Assembly (NCBI RefSeq): GCF_034674885.1
Contig: NZ_JAUCDS010000012.1
Location: 17,506-81,505 of the forward strand
Source: Castellaniella sp034674885
GTDB taxonomy: Bacteria; Pseudomonadota; Gammaproteobacteria; Burkholderiales; Burkholderiaceae_B
Direction of reading: 5' to 3'
Length of the DNA: 64,000 bases
Shown one piece after another: positions 37,370-47,500 of the stretch (position 1 is the stretch's first letter; each line of letters begins with the position of its first letter). The notes below the pieces were generated by a model. It saw only the letters and a program-made list of their open reading frames with translations, was not told the origin of the DNA and did no database searches. Position numbers and translations under genes: made by a program.

Positions 37370-37990
37370 TTCCGTGATCGGGTCCAGGTCGGCCTGACGG
37401 GTCAGGCGGGATTCCAGCAGCGGCACCTGGCCGTTCAGGCGCGTGACCCGCAGCACGTTGGATGTGCTGAATTCCAGGCTGGCCCGGGCCTGTTCGCCGG
37501 TTTGCAGGACGATGCGCACCGGGTCCGTGCCCGTCAGAAACCAGCAGCCCAGGCTGGTGCGGGCGGGCCCGCTGCCATTCACCGGCGTATTGCGGGCGCG
37601 CCATTGGCCATCGGGGGCCAGGGTCAGGGTCATGCGGCTGGGCGGGCATTGGCTGCCGTCCATGCAGGCGATGGTGCCCAGGTAGGTGCGGGTATCGGCC
37701 AGTTCCTGGGGCAGGGCCTGCGTGCTGGCGCTGGGGGCCGGGCTATCGCCTGCGGCCGTCCCGGCTGCCGGCGACGTGGATTTCTGACCCTGGCCACCAA
37801 AGCCCAGCTGCAGCTGGGACGGTGCCTGGGTCGTGGCGTCTCCTTGTGCGCGGTGCAGGGCATCGGACGTCGTGTTTTCACGCGGGGTGTCGTAGTAGCC
37901 CGGTGCTTGTTGCTGGGCGCAGGCGCCCAGCAACAACAGCAGGCTCGGGCCCAGCAGGCGGGTCAGGGAAATGGCAATGGGGCGCGGCAT
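37331..37990 (-). CDS. NlpE-like lipoprotein
   Basis: 219-residue predicted lipoprotein. The signal peptide ends in lipobox LGAC (Cys about 24), then a Gln/Ser/Pro-rich tether to about residue 95. The C-terminal part, TYLGTIACMDGSQCPPSRMT and LTLAPDGQWRARN, resembles the N-terminal NlpE beta-barrel domain, though the CxxC of NlpE is spaced as CMDGSQC here. It may sense or buffer envelope stress; that is inferred. It is convergent with and overlaps the LuxR-type gene. Confidence 0.65.
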   Translation of the reverse strand: MPRPIAISLTRLLGPSLLLLLGACAQQQAPGYYDTPRENTTSDALHRAQGDATTQAPSQLQLGFGGQGQKSTSPAAGTAAGDSPAPSASTQALPQELADTRTYLGTIACMDGSQCPPSRMTLTLAPDGQWRARNTPVNGSGPARTSLGCWFLTGTDPVRIVLQTGEQARASLEFSTSNVLRVTRLNGQVPLLESRLTRQADLDPITELSSQPPQHCAAR

Positions 37991-38052
37991 GACGGTATCG
38001 GTCGGATGGGCGAAAACGCCATTCTACGCATTTGCGGCCCGCTTGGGCAGGA

Positions 38053-38772
38053 ATGATCACCGAGATGGCTGATGGCGGCTGGGCCGGGCTGGCCATGATC
38101 GGGGTGACGATCCTGTGCGCAGGCGCGGGGCTGGGGTTCGCATCCTGGGCGCGAGAATACGACGCCCGCCTGCAGGCCGGCGCTTTGCCCGACATGTGCA
38201 CACTGTGGCGGGCGGCGCATCGGGCCTACCGTCGACCTTTTCGGCGGGGGCGCAGCGGCTGGGGCGCCGTGGCGGCAGGTGGCCTGGCGGCCTGCCTGCT
38301 GACGCAACAGGGCTGGGCCGGCCTTGCGCCCCTGTTGCTGGGATTGGGCCTGGCGGTATTGGCCTGGCTGGATGGGTACAGCGGCCTGCTGCCGGACGCC
38401 CTGACACTGCCCTTGATGGCAGCAGGCTGGTGGCTGGGATCGCTGGGCCTGGCAGATGCGCTGGGCGCCTCTGTCGCAGTGTGGCTGGGCCTGGCGGTAT
38501 TTGCCGGGCTGTATCGCCGGCTGCGTGGCCGCGACGGCTTTGGGGGTGGGGACGTCAAGTGCCTGGCCATGCTGGCGGGCTGGCTGGGCTGGCCCGCCGC
38601 GCTGACGATTCTATGGTGGGCCAGCATCCTGGGGTTGCTGGATTGGGCCTGCCGTCCAGGGCAGCGACAGGGCGCGCGACCTTTTGGCCCGTACCTGGCG
38701 GTGGCGGCCTGCCCCTGGATCCTGTGGCCCGAGGCCATCGCGACCGGGATGATCCGACTGGGCTGGATGTGA
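38053..38772 (+). CDS. A24 prepilin peptidase (short form)
   Basis: 239-residue polytopic membrane aspartic protease. Both catalytic aspartates are in their motifs: AWLDGYSGLLPDALTLP and GFGGGDVKCLAMLAGWLGW. Seven or so hydrophobic helices are visible. The N-terminal CxxC methyltransferase loop of bifunctional PilD is not evident; the corresponding loop is DMCTLWRAAHRAYRRPF. No pilin, pilB or pilC genes are in the window. ATG 38053 is chosen, TTG 38032 and ATG 38065 are alternatives. Precedes coaE, as pilD does in many Proteobacteria. Confidence 0.82.
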   Translation: MITEMADGGWAGLAMIGVTILCAGAGLGFASWAREYDARLQAGALPDMCTLWRAAHRAYRRPFRRGRSGWGAVAAGGLAACLLTQQGWAGLAPLLLGLGLAVLAWLDGYSGLLPDALTLPLMAAGWWLGSLGLADALGASVAVWLGLAVFAGLYRRLRGRDGFGGGDVKCLAMLAGWLGWPAALTILWWASILGLLDWACRPGQRQGARPFGPYLAVAACPWILWPEAIATGMIRLGWM

Positions 38773-38862
38773 CGTACACGTGCCGTGCACGTCGGGGCTT
38801 CGGTTCCCGGGCCCGTTCCCTGGGGTAAAGTCATGTTTTCACCTGATGGGCGAGATGCGCAC

Positions 38863-39495
38863 ATGTTTTCGATCGGCCTGACGGGCGGGATCGGGTCCGG
38901 CAAGACCCAGGTAGCCGATTGGCTGGCCCAGTGGGGGGCAGCCGTGATCGACACCGACAGGATCGCCCACGAATTGACGACCAGCGCGGGGGCCGCCATC
39001 GAACCCCTGCGCCAGGCCTTCGGCCCGGCCGCCATCACGGCGGATGGCCGGCTGGATCGCGGCTGGATGCGCGATCGGGCGTTCGCCGACCCGGATGTCC
39101 GGCAGCGACTGGAAGCCATCCTGCATCCGCTGATCGACCAGGCGGTGCGCGCGCAGGCCGATCGGGCGCAGGGGCCGTATCGGGTCTACGTGGTGCCGCT
39201 GCTGGTCGAATCGGGGCGCTGGCGTGATCGCGTGGACCGCATCTGCGTCGTCGATTGCGATCCGGCCACGCAGGTCCGCCGGGTGCAGGGCCGCAGCGGG
39301 CTGACGCCGGAGACCATTGAGCGTATCATGTCCGCTCAGGCTTCCCGGGAAGACCGCTTGGCCGTTGCCGACGACATCATCGTCAACGATGGCGCCACCG
39401 ATCTGGACGCGCTGCGCCGACGGTCCTGGTCCTGCCATCAGTCCTGGTGCGAACTGGCGTCCCGGTCGTCCCATGGATCGGCCATTCATGATTAG
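38863..39495 (+). CDS. coaE: Dephospho-CoA kinase
   Basis: 210-residue P-loop kinase making CoA from dephospho-CoA, the last step of CoA synthesis. Walker A is IGLTGGIGSGKTQVADWLA; then AVIDTDRIAHELT, LEAILHPLIDQAV and VYVVPLLVESGRWRDRVDRI. The start at 38863 (MFSIGLTGG) is the family start; an ATG at 38833 would add 10 residues. Located between the prepilin peptidase and zapD, a conserved arrangement in Betaproteobacteria. Confidence 0.93.
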   Translation: MFSIGLTGGIGSGKTQVADWLAQWGAAVIDTDRIAHELTTSAGAAIEPLRQAFGPAAITADGRLDRGWMRDRAFADPDVRQRLEAILHPLIDQAVRAQADRAQGPYRVYVVPLLVESGRWRDRVDRICVVDCDPATQVRRVQGRSGLTPETIERIMSAQASREDRLAVADDIIVNDGATDLDALRRRSWSCHQSWCELASRSSHGSAIHD

Positions 39496-39501
39496 GGTCT
39501 T

Positions 39502-40260
39502 TTGCGTGTGATTCTGTACGAGTACCCCTGTAATGAACGCGTACGCACTCTGCTCCGGGTAGAGTACCTGTTCGACCGCCTGTTCTATTTCGCGCGCGGC
39601 GAAGACGCGCATCATCACCAGATCGCCATGATCACGCTCTTCGACCTGCTGGACGTCTGTGAACGAGCCGACGTGCGCACGGCGGTCCTGCAGGATCTTG
39701 ACCGGCATCGCACGGCCCTGTCGGCCTTGCGCGAACACCCGGGTGTCGATCGCCCCACGCTGGACAACCTGCTGGACGAAATCCAGTCCGTGTCCGGTTC
39801 TCTGGCGGGCCAGGGGCGCATCGGCCAGTGCCTGCGCGATAACGAATGGCTGGCCAGCCTGCGCGGCCGGATCACCGTGCCGGGCGGATCCTCGCCCATC
39901 GACCTGCCTTCCTACTACGCCTGGCAGATCAAGCCCGCCGATGCGCGGGTGCGCGACCTGGGCGGCTGGATCGAACCCATCATGCCGCTGCATCGCGCCA
40001 TGGCCTTGATCCTGCAGTTGCTGCGCGACGCGGGCGACGCCCGCGACCAGGTGGCCAGCCAGGGTGCCTACCAGGAAATGCTGGGTGGGAAAACCTTCCA
40101 GCTGCTGCGGGTCTGGGTAGATTCTCAGCAGGAAGTCTTCCCTGAAATCAGCGCCAACAAATACGTCATCTGGGTGCGGTTTTCCTCGCAGGACAATGTC
40201 GTGAAGCCGCAGCCGGCCAATCGCGACATCGCCTTTCGCCTCGCCCGCTGCAACATCTAG
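39502..40260 (+). CDS. zapD: Cell division protein ZapD
   Basis: 252-residue protein that bundles FtsZ filaments at the division ring. Starts ILYEYPCNERVRTLLRVEYL, with FDRLFYFARGEDAHHHQIAM and DLPSYYAWQIKPADARVRDL, all typical of DUF1342/ZapD. TTG 39502 (AGGG 4 bases upstream) or GTG 39508 is the start; no ATG is available. It begins 6 bases after coaE. The small zinc protein gene yacG that commonly follows zapD is absent; the efflux operon begins here instead. Confidence 0.93.
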   Translation: MRVILYEYPCNERVRTLLRVEYLFDRLFYFARGEDAHHHQIAMITLFDLLDVCERADVRTAVLQDLDRHRTALSALREHPGVDRPTLDNLLDEIQSVSGSLAGQGRIGQCLRDNEWLASLRGRITVPGGSSPIDLPSYYAWQIKPADARVRDLGGWIEPIMPLHRAMALILQLLRDAGDARDQVASQGAYQEMLGGKTFQLLRVWVDSQQEVFPEISANKYVIWVRFSSQDNVVKPQPANRDIAFRLARCNI

Positions 40261-40271
40261 GACTTCCCATC

Positions 40272-41462
40272 ATGATCGAATCCTCGACGCAGCCTGCGGG
40301 CCCGCGCCGCCGATTGTGGGTCTGGGCTGCGTCGTGCGCGGCCATCGCCCTGGCCCTCTGGCTGTTCTGGCCCAAAGGGGCGGAGCCCCCCGGCGGGCGA
40401 GGCTTCCGGGGCGGGGCGGGGCAGTCCACTCCGGTGTCCGTCGTCGAGGTCGTCTCCGGCCGGATCGACCGCACCTTGCGGGCGCTGGGCACGGTCACCG
40501 CGCCAGCGACCGTGACGATCCGTTCGCGAGTCGATGGGCCCCTGCAGTCCCTGCATTTCGCCGATGGTCAGTCGGTGCAGGCGGGTGATCTGCTGGCCGT
40601 GATCGACCCGCGCCCCTTCCAGATCCAGCTGCAGCAGGCCCAGGGCCAGCAGGCGCAGCATGCCGCCCAGCTGGAAAACGCCCGCCGGGATCTGGCCCGG
40701 TACGAACAACTCTTCAAGCAGGATTCGGTCGCCCGCCAGCAGCTGGATACGGCCCGCGCGCAGGTGCGGGAACTGCTGGGCCAGGCCAAGATCGACCAGG
40801 CGGCCGTGGAGGACGCCCAGCTGCAGCTCGGCTATACGCAGATCACGGCTCCCGTGGCCGGCCGCCTGGGCCTGCGCAAGGTCGACGTCGGCAACATGGT
40901 GCATGCCTCGGATGCGGGCGGCCTGGTCGTGCTGACCCAGAATCAGCCCATCGACGTGCTGTTCTCCATCGCGCAGACCCGTCTGCCGGCTCTGCTCCAG
41001 GCGCGCCGCGCCAGCCCGGATCTGCAGACGCAGCTGATGGGCCAGGCAGGCGGCCCCGTGCTGGCCACCGGGCGGCTGATCGCGGTGGACAATCAGATCG
41101 ACGTAGCCACGGGCACGGTGCAGCTCAAGGCCCGTTTCGACAATGCCGACGAATCCCTGTTTCCCAACCAGTTCGTGCAGGTGCGCTTGCGCCTGGGGCT
41201 GGAAGAAGGACTGGTGCTGCCTTTGCGAGCCGTGCAGCGCAGTTCGGCGGGCGAATATGTCTATCGAGTGGATGCCCAGGACAAGGCTCATGTCGTCGCG
41301 GTGGTGACGGGCGTGGATGATGGCAACCAGGTCGTGGTCGAATCGGGCGTGCAGGCCGGCGACCGCATCGTGGTCGAGGGCACGGATCGCCTGCGTGAGG
41401 GCAGCCTGGTCGAGGTCGTGGCGCCGCAGGCGGGGGACGCCTCGCAAGGCTCCGATTCGTGA
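40272..41462 (+). CDS. mdtA: RND efflux periplasmic adaptor (MdtA type)
   Basis: 396-residue membrane-fusion protein. N-terminal anchor about residues 14-33 (LWVWAASCAAIALALWLFW), then the lipoyl/barrel-sandwich domain (VTAPATVTIRSRVDGPLQSL and DGQSVQAGDLLAVIDPRPF), a coiled-coil hairpin rich in Q/A (about 110-170), YTQITAPVAGRLGLRKVDVG and the membrane-proximal domain ending AGDRIVVEGTDRLREG. It bridges the two inner-membrane pumps and the outer-membrane channel. Its stop overlaps the GTG start of the next gene by four bases. First gene of a four-gene efflux operon. Confidence 0.92.
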   Translation: MIESSTQPAGPRRRLWVWAASCAAIALALWLFWPKGAEPPGGRGFRGGAGQSTPVSVVEVVSGRIDRTLRALGTVTAPATVTIRSRVDGPLQSLHFADGQSVQAGDLLAVIDPRPFQIQLQQAQGQQAQHAAQLENARRDLARYEQLFKQDSVARQQLDTARAQVRELLGQAKIDQAAVEDAQLQLGYTQITAPVAGRLGLRKVDVGNMVHASDAGGLVVLTQNQPIDVLFSIAQTRLPALLQARRASPDLQTQLMGQAGGPVLATGRLIAVDNQIDVATGTVQLKARFDNADESLFPNQFVQVRLRLGLEEGLVLPLRAVQRSSAGEYVYRVDAQDKAHVVAVVTGVDDGNQVVVESGVQAGDRIVVEGTDRLREGSLVEVVAPQAGDASQGSDS

Positions 41463-44400
41463 ATCTCTCGCGCCCGTTCATCCTGAGGCCTATCGCCACG
41501 CTGCTGGCGATGGTGGCCTTGGCGCTGGCCGGCTTCATGGGGTATCGGGAACTGCCGGTGTCGGCTTTGCCGCAGGTGGACTTCCCCACCATCCAGGTGA
41601 CCACGCTGTACCCGGGCGCGGGGCCGGATGTGATGACGGCCCTGGTGACCTCGCCCCTGGAACGCCAGTTCGGCCAGATGCCGGGGCTGTCGCAGATGCT
41701 GTCCACCAGTTCGGGCGGGTCCTCGCGCATCACTCTGCGCTTCGACCTGGGGCTGTCGCTGGACGTGGCCGAACAGGAAGTGCAGGCCGCCATCAATGCG
41801 GCGTCGAACCTGCTGCCCTCGGACATGCCGTCGCCGCCGATCTACCGCAAGGTCAACCCGGCCGACGCACCGGTGATGACCCTGGCGGTGACATCGCCCA
41901 CGCTGCCACTGGATCAGGTGCGCGATCTGATCGAAGTGCGGGTGGCGCAGAAACTGTCGCAGATCGGCGGCGTGGGCCTGGTCAGCGTGACCGGCGGGCA
42001 GCGGCCCGCCGTGCGCATCCAGGTTGATCCCCAGGCGCTGGCCGCGCACAAACTGACGCTGGCTGACGTGCGCCGCGCCGTGACCCAGGCCAACGTCAAT
42101 CAGCCCAAGGGCAACCTGGACGGCCCGCAGCGCTCGCTGACCATCAGCGTCAACGATCAGCTGAAGGACCCGGCCGAATATGAACGCCTGATTCTGGCCT
42201 ACGAGAACGGTGCGCCCCTGCGCCTGGGCGATGTCGCCCAGGTGCGCCGGGATGCCGAGAACCTGTACCAGGCGGCCTGGTTCGACCGTACGCCGGCGGT
42301 GTTGCTGAACATCCAGCGCCAGCCCGGCGCCAACGTCATCCAGGTGGTCGACCGGATCGAGGAACTGCTGCCGGGATTGCGCCAGACCCTGCCTACGGGC
42401 GTGGACCTGCAGGTGGCATCGGATCGCACGCACACCATCCGCGATTCGGTTGAACACGTGCAGATCGAGATGCTGCTGGCCATTGCGCTGGTGGTGGCCG
42501 TCACCTTCGTGTTCCTGCGCACCTGGCGGGCTACGCTGATTCCGGGCGTGGTGGTGCCGTTGTCGCTGATCGGCACTTTCGGCCTGATGTATCTGCTGGG
42601 CTTCAGCATCAATAACCTGACCCTGATGGCGTTGACGATCGCCACCGGGTTCGTGGTGGACGATGCCATCGTCATGATCGAGAACATCGCCCGCCACATC
42701 GAGGAAGGCGAGAACGCCCTGACGGCTGCCCTGCGCGGTGCGCGGCAGATCGGCTTTACCCTGGTGTCGCTGACCGTATCGCTGATCGCCGTGCTGATTC
42801 CCCTGCTGTTCATGGCCGACGTGGTGGGGCGGCTGTTCCGGGAATTTGCGGTGACGCTGGCAGTGGCGATTCTGTTGTCCCTGCTGATCTCCCTGACCTT
42901 GACGCCGATGATGTGCGCCCGCATGCTGCGCCCCGAAACCGAAGAGCAGCACGGTCGTTTCCTGCAGCAGGCAGGCCGCATGATGGACAGCCTGGTCGCC
43001 TGGTATGACCGGGGTCTGCACTGGGTGCTGGCCCACCAGCGGGCCACGCTGTGGTTCGCCGTGGGCACGCTGGCCGTCACGGCCGCGCTGTATGCCGGCA
43101 TCCCTAAAGGCTTTTTCCCGCAGCAGGATACCGGGGCGATCCAGGCCATCACGCAGGGGCCGCAGACAGCCTCGTTTGCCGTCATGTCGCGCCTGCAGCA
43201 GGATGCCGTGGCCCGGGTGCTGCAGGACCCGGCCGTGGCATCAGTCACGTCCTTCATCGGCATCGACGGCGACAACACCACCCTGAACACCGGGCGGCTG
43301 CAGATCACCCTGAAGTCGCTGACCGATCGTGGAGAACGCGCCGATGCCGTGATCGACCGGCTGAACCAGGCCTTGCACCCGGTCGTCGGCCTGCAGGTCT
43401 GGCTGCAGCCCGTGCAGGAACTCTCGGTCGAGGACCAGGTCAGCCGCGCGCAATTCCAGATGACCGTGTCCAGCCCCGACGATGCGGCGCTGGGGCTTTG
43501 GGCGCCGCGCCTGGTCCAGGCCATGCAGGATCTGCCCCAGCTGCGCGACGTGGCAGGCGACCTGCAGGACCGGGGACTGGCCCTGTCGGTGCAGGTGGAT
43601 CGGGATGCCGCCGCACGATTGGGGGTGACGCAGGCTTCCATCGACGATGCGCTGTATGACGCCTTCGGGCAGCGCCTGATCTCCACGATCTACACCCAGT
43701 CGGCCCAGTACCGCGTGGTGCTGGAGGCCGATGCCGCCTTCACGGACGGCGGGCCGCAGGCCCTGGCGCAGATCCACGTGCCCACGGCCGATGGCGGGGT
43801 GACGCCGCTGGCGACCGTCGCCCGCTTCGTGCCGGGCGTCGCGCATCTGGCGGTGCAGCGCCTGGGACAGTTCCCGGCGACGACAGTGTCCTTCAACCTG
43901 GCGCCGCAGGCCGCGCTGTCCGATGCCGTGCAGGCCATCGAATCGGTCCGCGCATCGCTGGGCGTGCCCGATTCCGTGGATATCCAGTTCCAGGGGGCGG
44001 CGCAGGCGTTCCAGGCGTCGCTGTCCAGCACCCTGTGGCTGCTGCTGGCTGCCGTGGTCACCATGTACATCGTGCTGGGCGTACTGTACGAAAGCCTGAT
44101 CCATCCGGTCACGATCCTGTCCACGCTGCCATCGGCCGCGATTGGCGCCTTGCTGGCGCTGTGGATTGGGGGGATCGAGCTGGACATGATCGGCGTGATC
44201 GGCATCATCTTGCTGATCGGCATCGTGAAAAAGAACGCCATCCTGATGATCGACTTCGCCCTGGATGCCCAGCGCGAGCGCGGGCTGGGGCCGCAGGCGG
44301 CCATCCACGAGGCAGCGCTGCTGCGCTTTCGCCCGATCCTGATGACGACGCTGGCGGCGTTCTTCAGCGCCATTCCCCTGATGCTGGCGACGGGGTCGGG

Positions 44401-44542
44401 CGCAGAGCTGCGCCAGCCGCTGGGCCTGGCCATGGTGGGCGGCCTGTTGTGCAGCCAGTTGCTGACGCTGTTCACCACGCCGGTCATCTATCTGATGTTT
44501 GAACGCTTGGCCCACCGGCGGGCGGCTGCGGATCGGTCATGA
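41459..44542 (+). CDS. mdtB: RND multidrug efflux permease, MdtB type
   Basis: 1027-residue HAE1-family pump with 12 TM helices and two large periplasmic loops. Features: SRPFILRPIATLLAMVALAL (TM1), ELPVSALPQVDFPTIQVTT, TM4 ATGFVVDDAIVMIENIARHI with the proton-relay aspartates, FFPQQDTGAIQAITQG, and MIDFALDAQRERGLGP after TM11. GTG start at 41459 overlaps mdtA. Together with the next gene it probably forms the MdtB2C heterotrimer, as known for E. coli MdtABC and Pseudomonas MuxABC. Confidence 0.93.
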   Translation: MNLSRPFILRPIATLLAMVALALAGFMGYRELPVSALPQVDFPTIQVTTLYPGAGPDVMTALVTSPLERQFGQMPGLSQMLSTSSGGSSRITLRFDLGLSLDVAEQEVQAAINAASNLLPSDMPSPPIYRKVNPADAPVMTLAVTSPTLPLDQVRDLIEVRVAQKLSQIGGVGLVSVTGGQRPAVRIQVDPQALAAHKLTLADVRRAVTQANVNQPKGNLDGPQRSLTISVNDQLKDPAEYERLILAYENGAPLRLGDVAQVRRDAENLYQAAWFDRTPAVLLNIQRQPGANVIQVVDRIEELLPGLRQTLPTGVDLQVASDRTHTIRDSVEHVQIEMLLAIALVVAVTFVFLRTWRATLIPGVVVPLSLIGTFGLMYLLGFSINNLTLMALTIATGFVVDDAIVMIENIARHIEEGENALTAALRGARQIGFTLVSLTVSLIAVLIPLLFMADVVGRLFREFAVTLAVAILLSLLISLTLTPMMCARMLRPETEEQHGRFLQQAGRMMDSLVAWYDRGLHWVLAHQRATLWFAVGTLAVTAALYAGIPKGFFPQQDTGAIQAITQGPQTASFAVMSRLQQDAVARVLQDPAVASVTSFIGIDGDNTTLNTGRLQITLKSLTDRGERADAVIDRLNQALHPVVGLQVWLQPVQELSVEDQVSRAQFQMTVSSPDDAALGLWAPRLVQAMQDLPQLRDVAGDLQDRGLALSVQVDRDAAARLGVTQASIDDALYDAFGQRLISTIYTQSAQYRVVLEADAAFTDGGPQALAQIHVPTADGGVTPLATVARFVPGVAHLAVQRLGQFPATTVSFNLAPQAALSDAVQAIESVRASLGVPDSVDIQFQGAAQAFQASLSSTLWLLLAAVVTMYIVLGVLYESLIHPVTILSTLPSAAIGALLALWIGGIELDMIGVIGIILLIGIVKKNAILMIDFALDAQRERGLGPQAAIHEAALLRFRPILMTTLAAFFSAIPLMLATGSGAELRQPLGLAMVGGLLCSQLLTLFTTPVIYLMFERLAHRRAAADRS

Positions 44543-47500
44543 GATTCTTCGCCCTGTTCCTGCGCCGGCCGGTGGGTACATCCTTGCTGTGCCTGGCCAT
44601 GGTGCTGGCCGGGGCGCTGGCGCTGCGGTTCTTGCCCGTGGCGCCCTTGCCGCAGGTGGACTTCCCCATGATCTCGGTGTCGGCGTCGTTGCCGGGCGCC
44701 AGTCCGGAAACCATGGCCACCAGCGTGGCCATGCCGCTGGAACAGTCGCTGGGGGCCATTGCCGGGGTGGACAGCATGAGCTCGCGCAGCAGCGAGGGCC
44801 AGACCACCATTTCCCTGATGTTCGAACTGGACCGCGACATCAACAATGCGGCGCGCGACGTGCAGGCCGCCATCAATGCGGCGCGACCCCAGCTGCCTTC
44901 GGGCATGCGCGGCAATCCCGTCTACCGCAAGGTCGATTCCTCGTCCTCGCCCATCATGACGCTGGCGCTGACCTCGGATACGGCCACGCAGGGCGAGCTG
45001 TACGACCTGGCTTCCACCGTACTGGCGCAGAAGCTGTCGCAGGTCGGCGGCGTGGGGCAGGTGACGGTGGGCGGCAGTTCGTTGCCGGCCGTGCGCGTGC
45101 TGCTGGACCCGCGAGCCCTGGAATCCATGGGCGTGCCGCTGGATCGGGTGCGCCAGGCGCTGCAGGACGTCAATTCCCTGCGCCCGGGCGGGCTGGTGCA
45201 GCTGGACGACCGGCAGTGGCAGATCCGATCCAACGCCCAGCTGCGCAAGGCGGCCGACTACGCGTCCCTGATCGTGGCCTGGAAAGACGGCCGTCCGGTG
45301 CGCCTGGCCGACGTGGCGCAGGTTCGGGATTCGGTCGAGGACACCAACCAGGTCGGCTATTTCAACGACCGGCCGGCCGTGCTGCTGATCATCCGCCGCC
45401 AGACCGATGCCAATATCATCGACACCGTCGATGCGGTGCGCGACCTGCTGCCGGCCTTTCAGGCCCTGTTGCCCGAGCAGGTCCGCCTGACCGTCGCCCA
45501 GGACCGCACGCCCAGCATCCGTGCCTCTTTGCACGAAGCCGAGCTGACGCTGGTGCTGTCGGTGATCCTGGTGGTGGCGGTGGTGTTTGCCTTTCTGGGC
45601 AATTGGCGCGCAGCCCTGATCCCGGCGATCGCCGTGCCGGCGTCGCTCATCAGCACCTTCAGCCTGATGTGGTGGTTCGGCTTCAGTCTGAACAGCATTT
45701 CCCTGATGGCGCTGATCGTGGCCACCGGTTTCGTGGTGGATGACGCCATCGTGGTGCTGGAAAACATCATGCGCCACATCGAGCGCGGCATGCTCCCGGC
45801 CCGCGCCGCCTTGCGCGGCGTCACCGAAGTCGGCTTCACGGTCCTGGCCATGAGCGTGTCGCTGATCGCGGTCTTCATTCCCCTGTGGCTGGTGGGCGGG
45901 CTGGTGGGGCGGCTGTTCGAGGAATTCGCCGTGACCCTGTCAGCGGCTATCGGCGTGTCACTGCTGATTTCCGTCACCCTGACGCCGGTGATGGCCTCGC
46001 GCCTGCTGCGGGTGATGCCGGCCGACAGGCCAGCGCGGCGTAATCCCCTGGCGCGACTGTCTCAGCGGGTGGGCACGTCCTGTCTGCACGCCTATCAGGT
46101 GTCCCTGCGCTGGGCGCTGGATCATTCCCGCATCGTGCTGTTGCTCCTGCTGGCCACCATCGGGTTGAATGTCTACCTGTACATCAGCGTGCCCAAGGGC
46201 TTTTTCCCGCAGCAGGATACCGGGCAACTGATGGGGTTCTTTCGTGTCGACACGGGGACCTCGTTCGACGAAACCCAGCAGCGCCTGAATCAATTCCGCA
46301 AGATCCTGCTATCGGACCCCGCCGTGGACACGGTCACGGCATATGCCGGCGGGCGCGGCGGCAGCAATTCCAGCTTCATCCAGATCCAGTTGAAGCCCCT
46401 GGACCAGCGCCAGGTCAGCGCTATCCAGGTCGTCAATCGGCTGCGGGCGCGCTTTGAACATACGCCGGGCGCCCGCATGTTCCTGGTGCCGCAGCAGGAC
46501 ATTTTCGTGGGGCATTCCTCTCGCTCGGGGTCCTATTCCTACCAGCTGATGGGCAGCGATCTGAACTTGCTGAACCAGTGGTTGCGGCAGGTGCGCACGG
46601 TGCTGGCGGGCCTGCCGCAACTGGTGGACGTCGATGACGATGTCGAGGACAAGGGCCGGCGCCTGGAACTGGTCGTGGACCGCGATGCCGCGCGGCGCCT
46701 GGGTGTGCAGATGGCGGACCTGGCTGGCGTGTTGAACAACGCCTTCAGCCAGCGCCAGGTGGCCGTGCTGTACGGCACGCTGAACCAGTACCACGTGGTC
46801 ATGGGCGTGCAGCCACAGTATGCGCAGGACGTCCATTCCCTGCAGGCCCTGCAGGTCGTCAATGCGCAGGGTGAACGCATCCCCTTGACGGCCTTCACCC
46901 GCATCGAGGAAGGCACGGCGCCCCGGTCCGTCAACCATGACGGCCTGCTGGCAGCGGATTCCATATCGTTCGGGCTGGCGCCGGGGGTATCGCTGGACCA
47001 GGCGCTGACCGCCATCGACCAGGCCGTGGCCCGGATCGGCCTGCCGACCCAGGAACTGCAAGCCGGGCTGGACCAGAGTTCCGGCCTGATGCGCGACGCC
47101 GTCGCCCAGCAGCCCTGGATGCTGGTGGCCGCCCTGGTGGCGATGTATCTGGTCCTGGGCATGCTGTACGAAAGCACGGTGCACCCGATCACGATCCTGT
47201 CCACGCTGCCGTCGGCGGGGATCGGCGCCTTGCTGGCCCTGCGCCTGGTGAATATGGAATTCACCCTGATCGCCCTGATCGGCGTGTTCCTGCTGATCGG
47301 CATCGTCAAAAAAAATGCCATCATGATGGTGGATTTCGCCCTGCAGGCGCAGCGTCGCGAAGGCCTGGACCCGCGCGAGGCCATCTACCGTGCCTGCCTG
47401 GCCCGGCTCAGGCCCATCCTGATGACGACGCTGTCGGCCATGCTGGGTGCCCTGCCGCTGCTGCTGGCCACCGGGGCGGGCGTGGAAATGCGCCAGCCGC

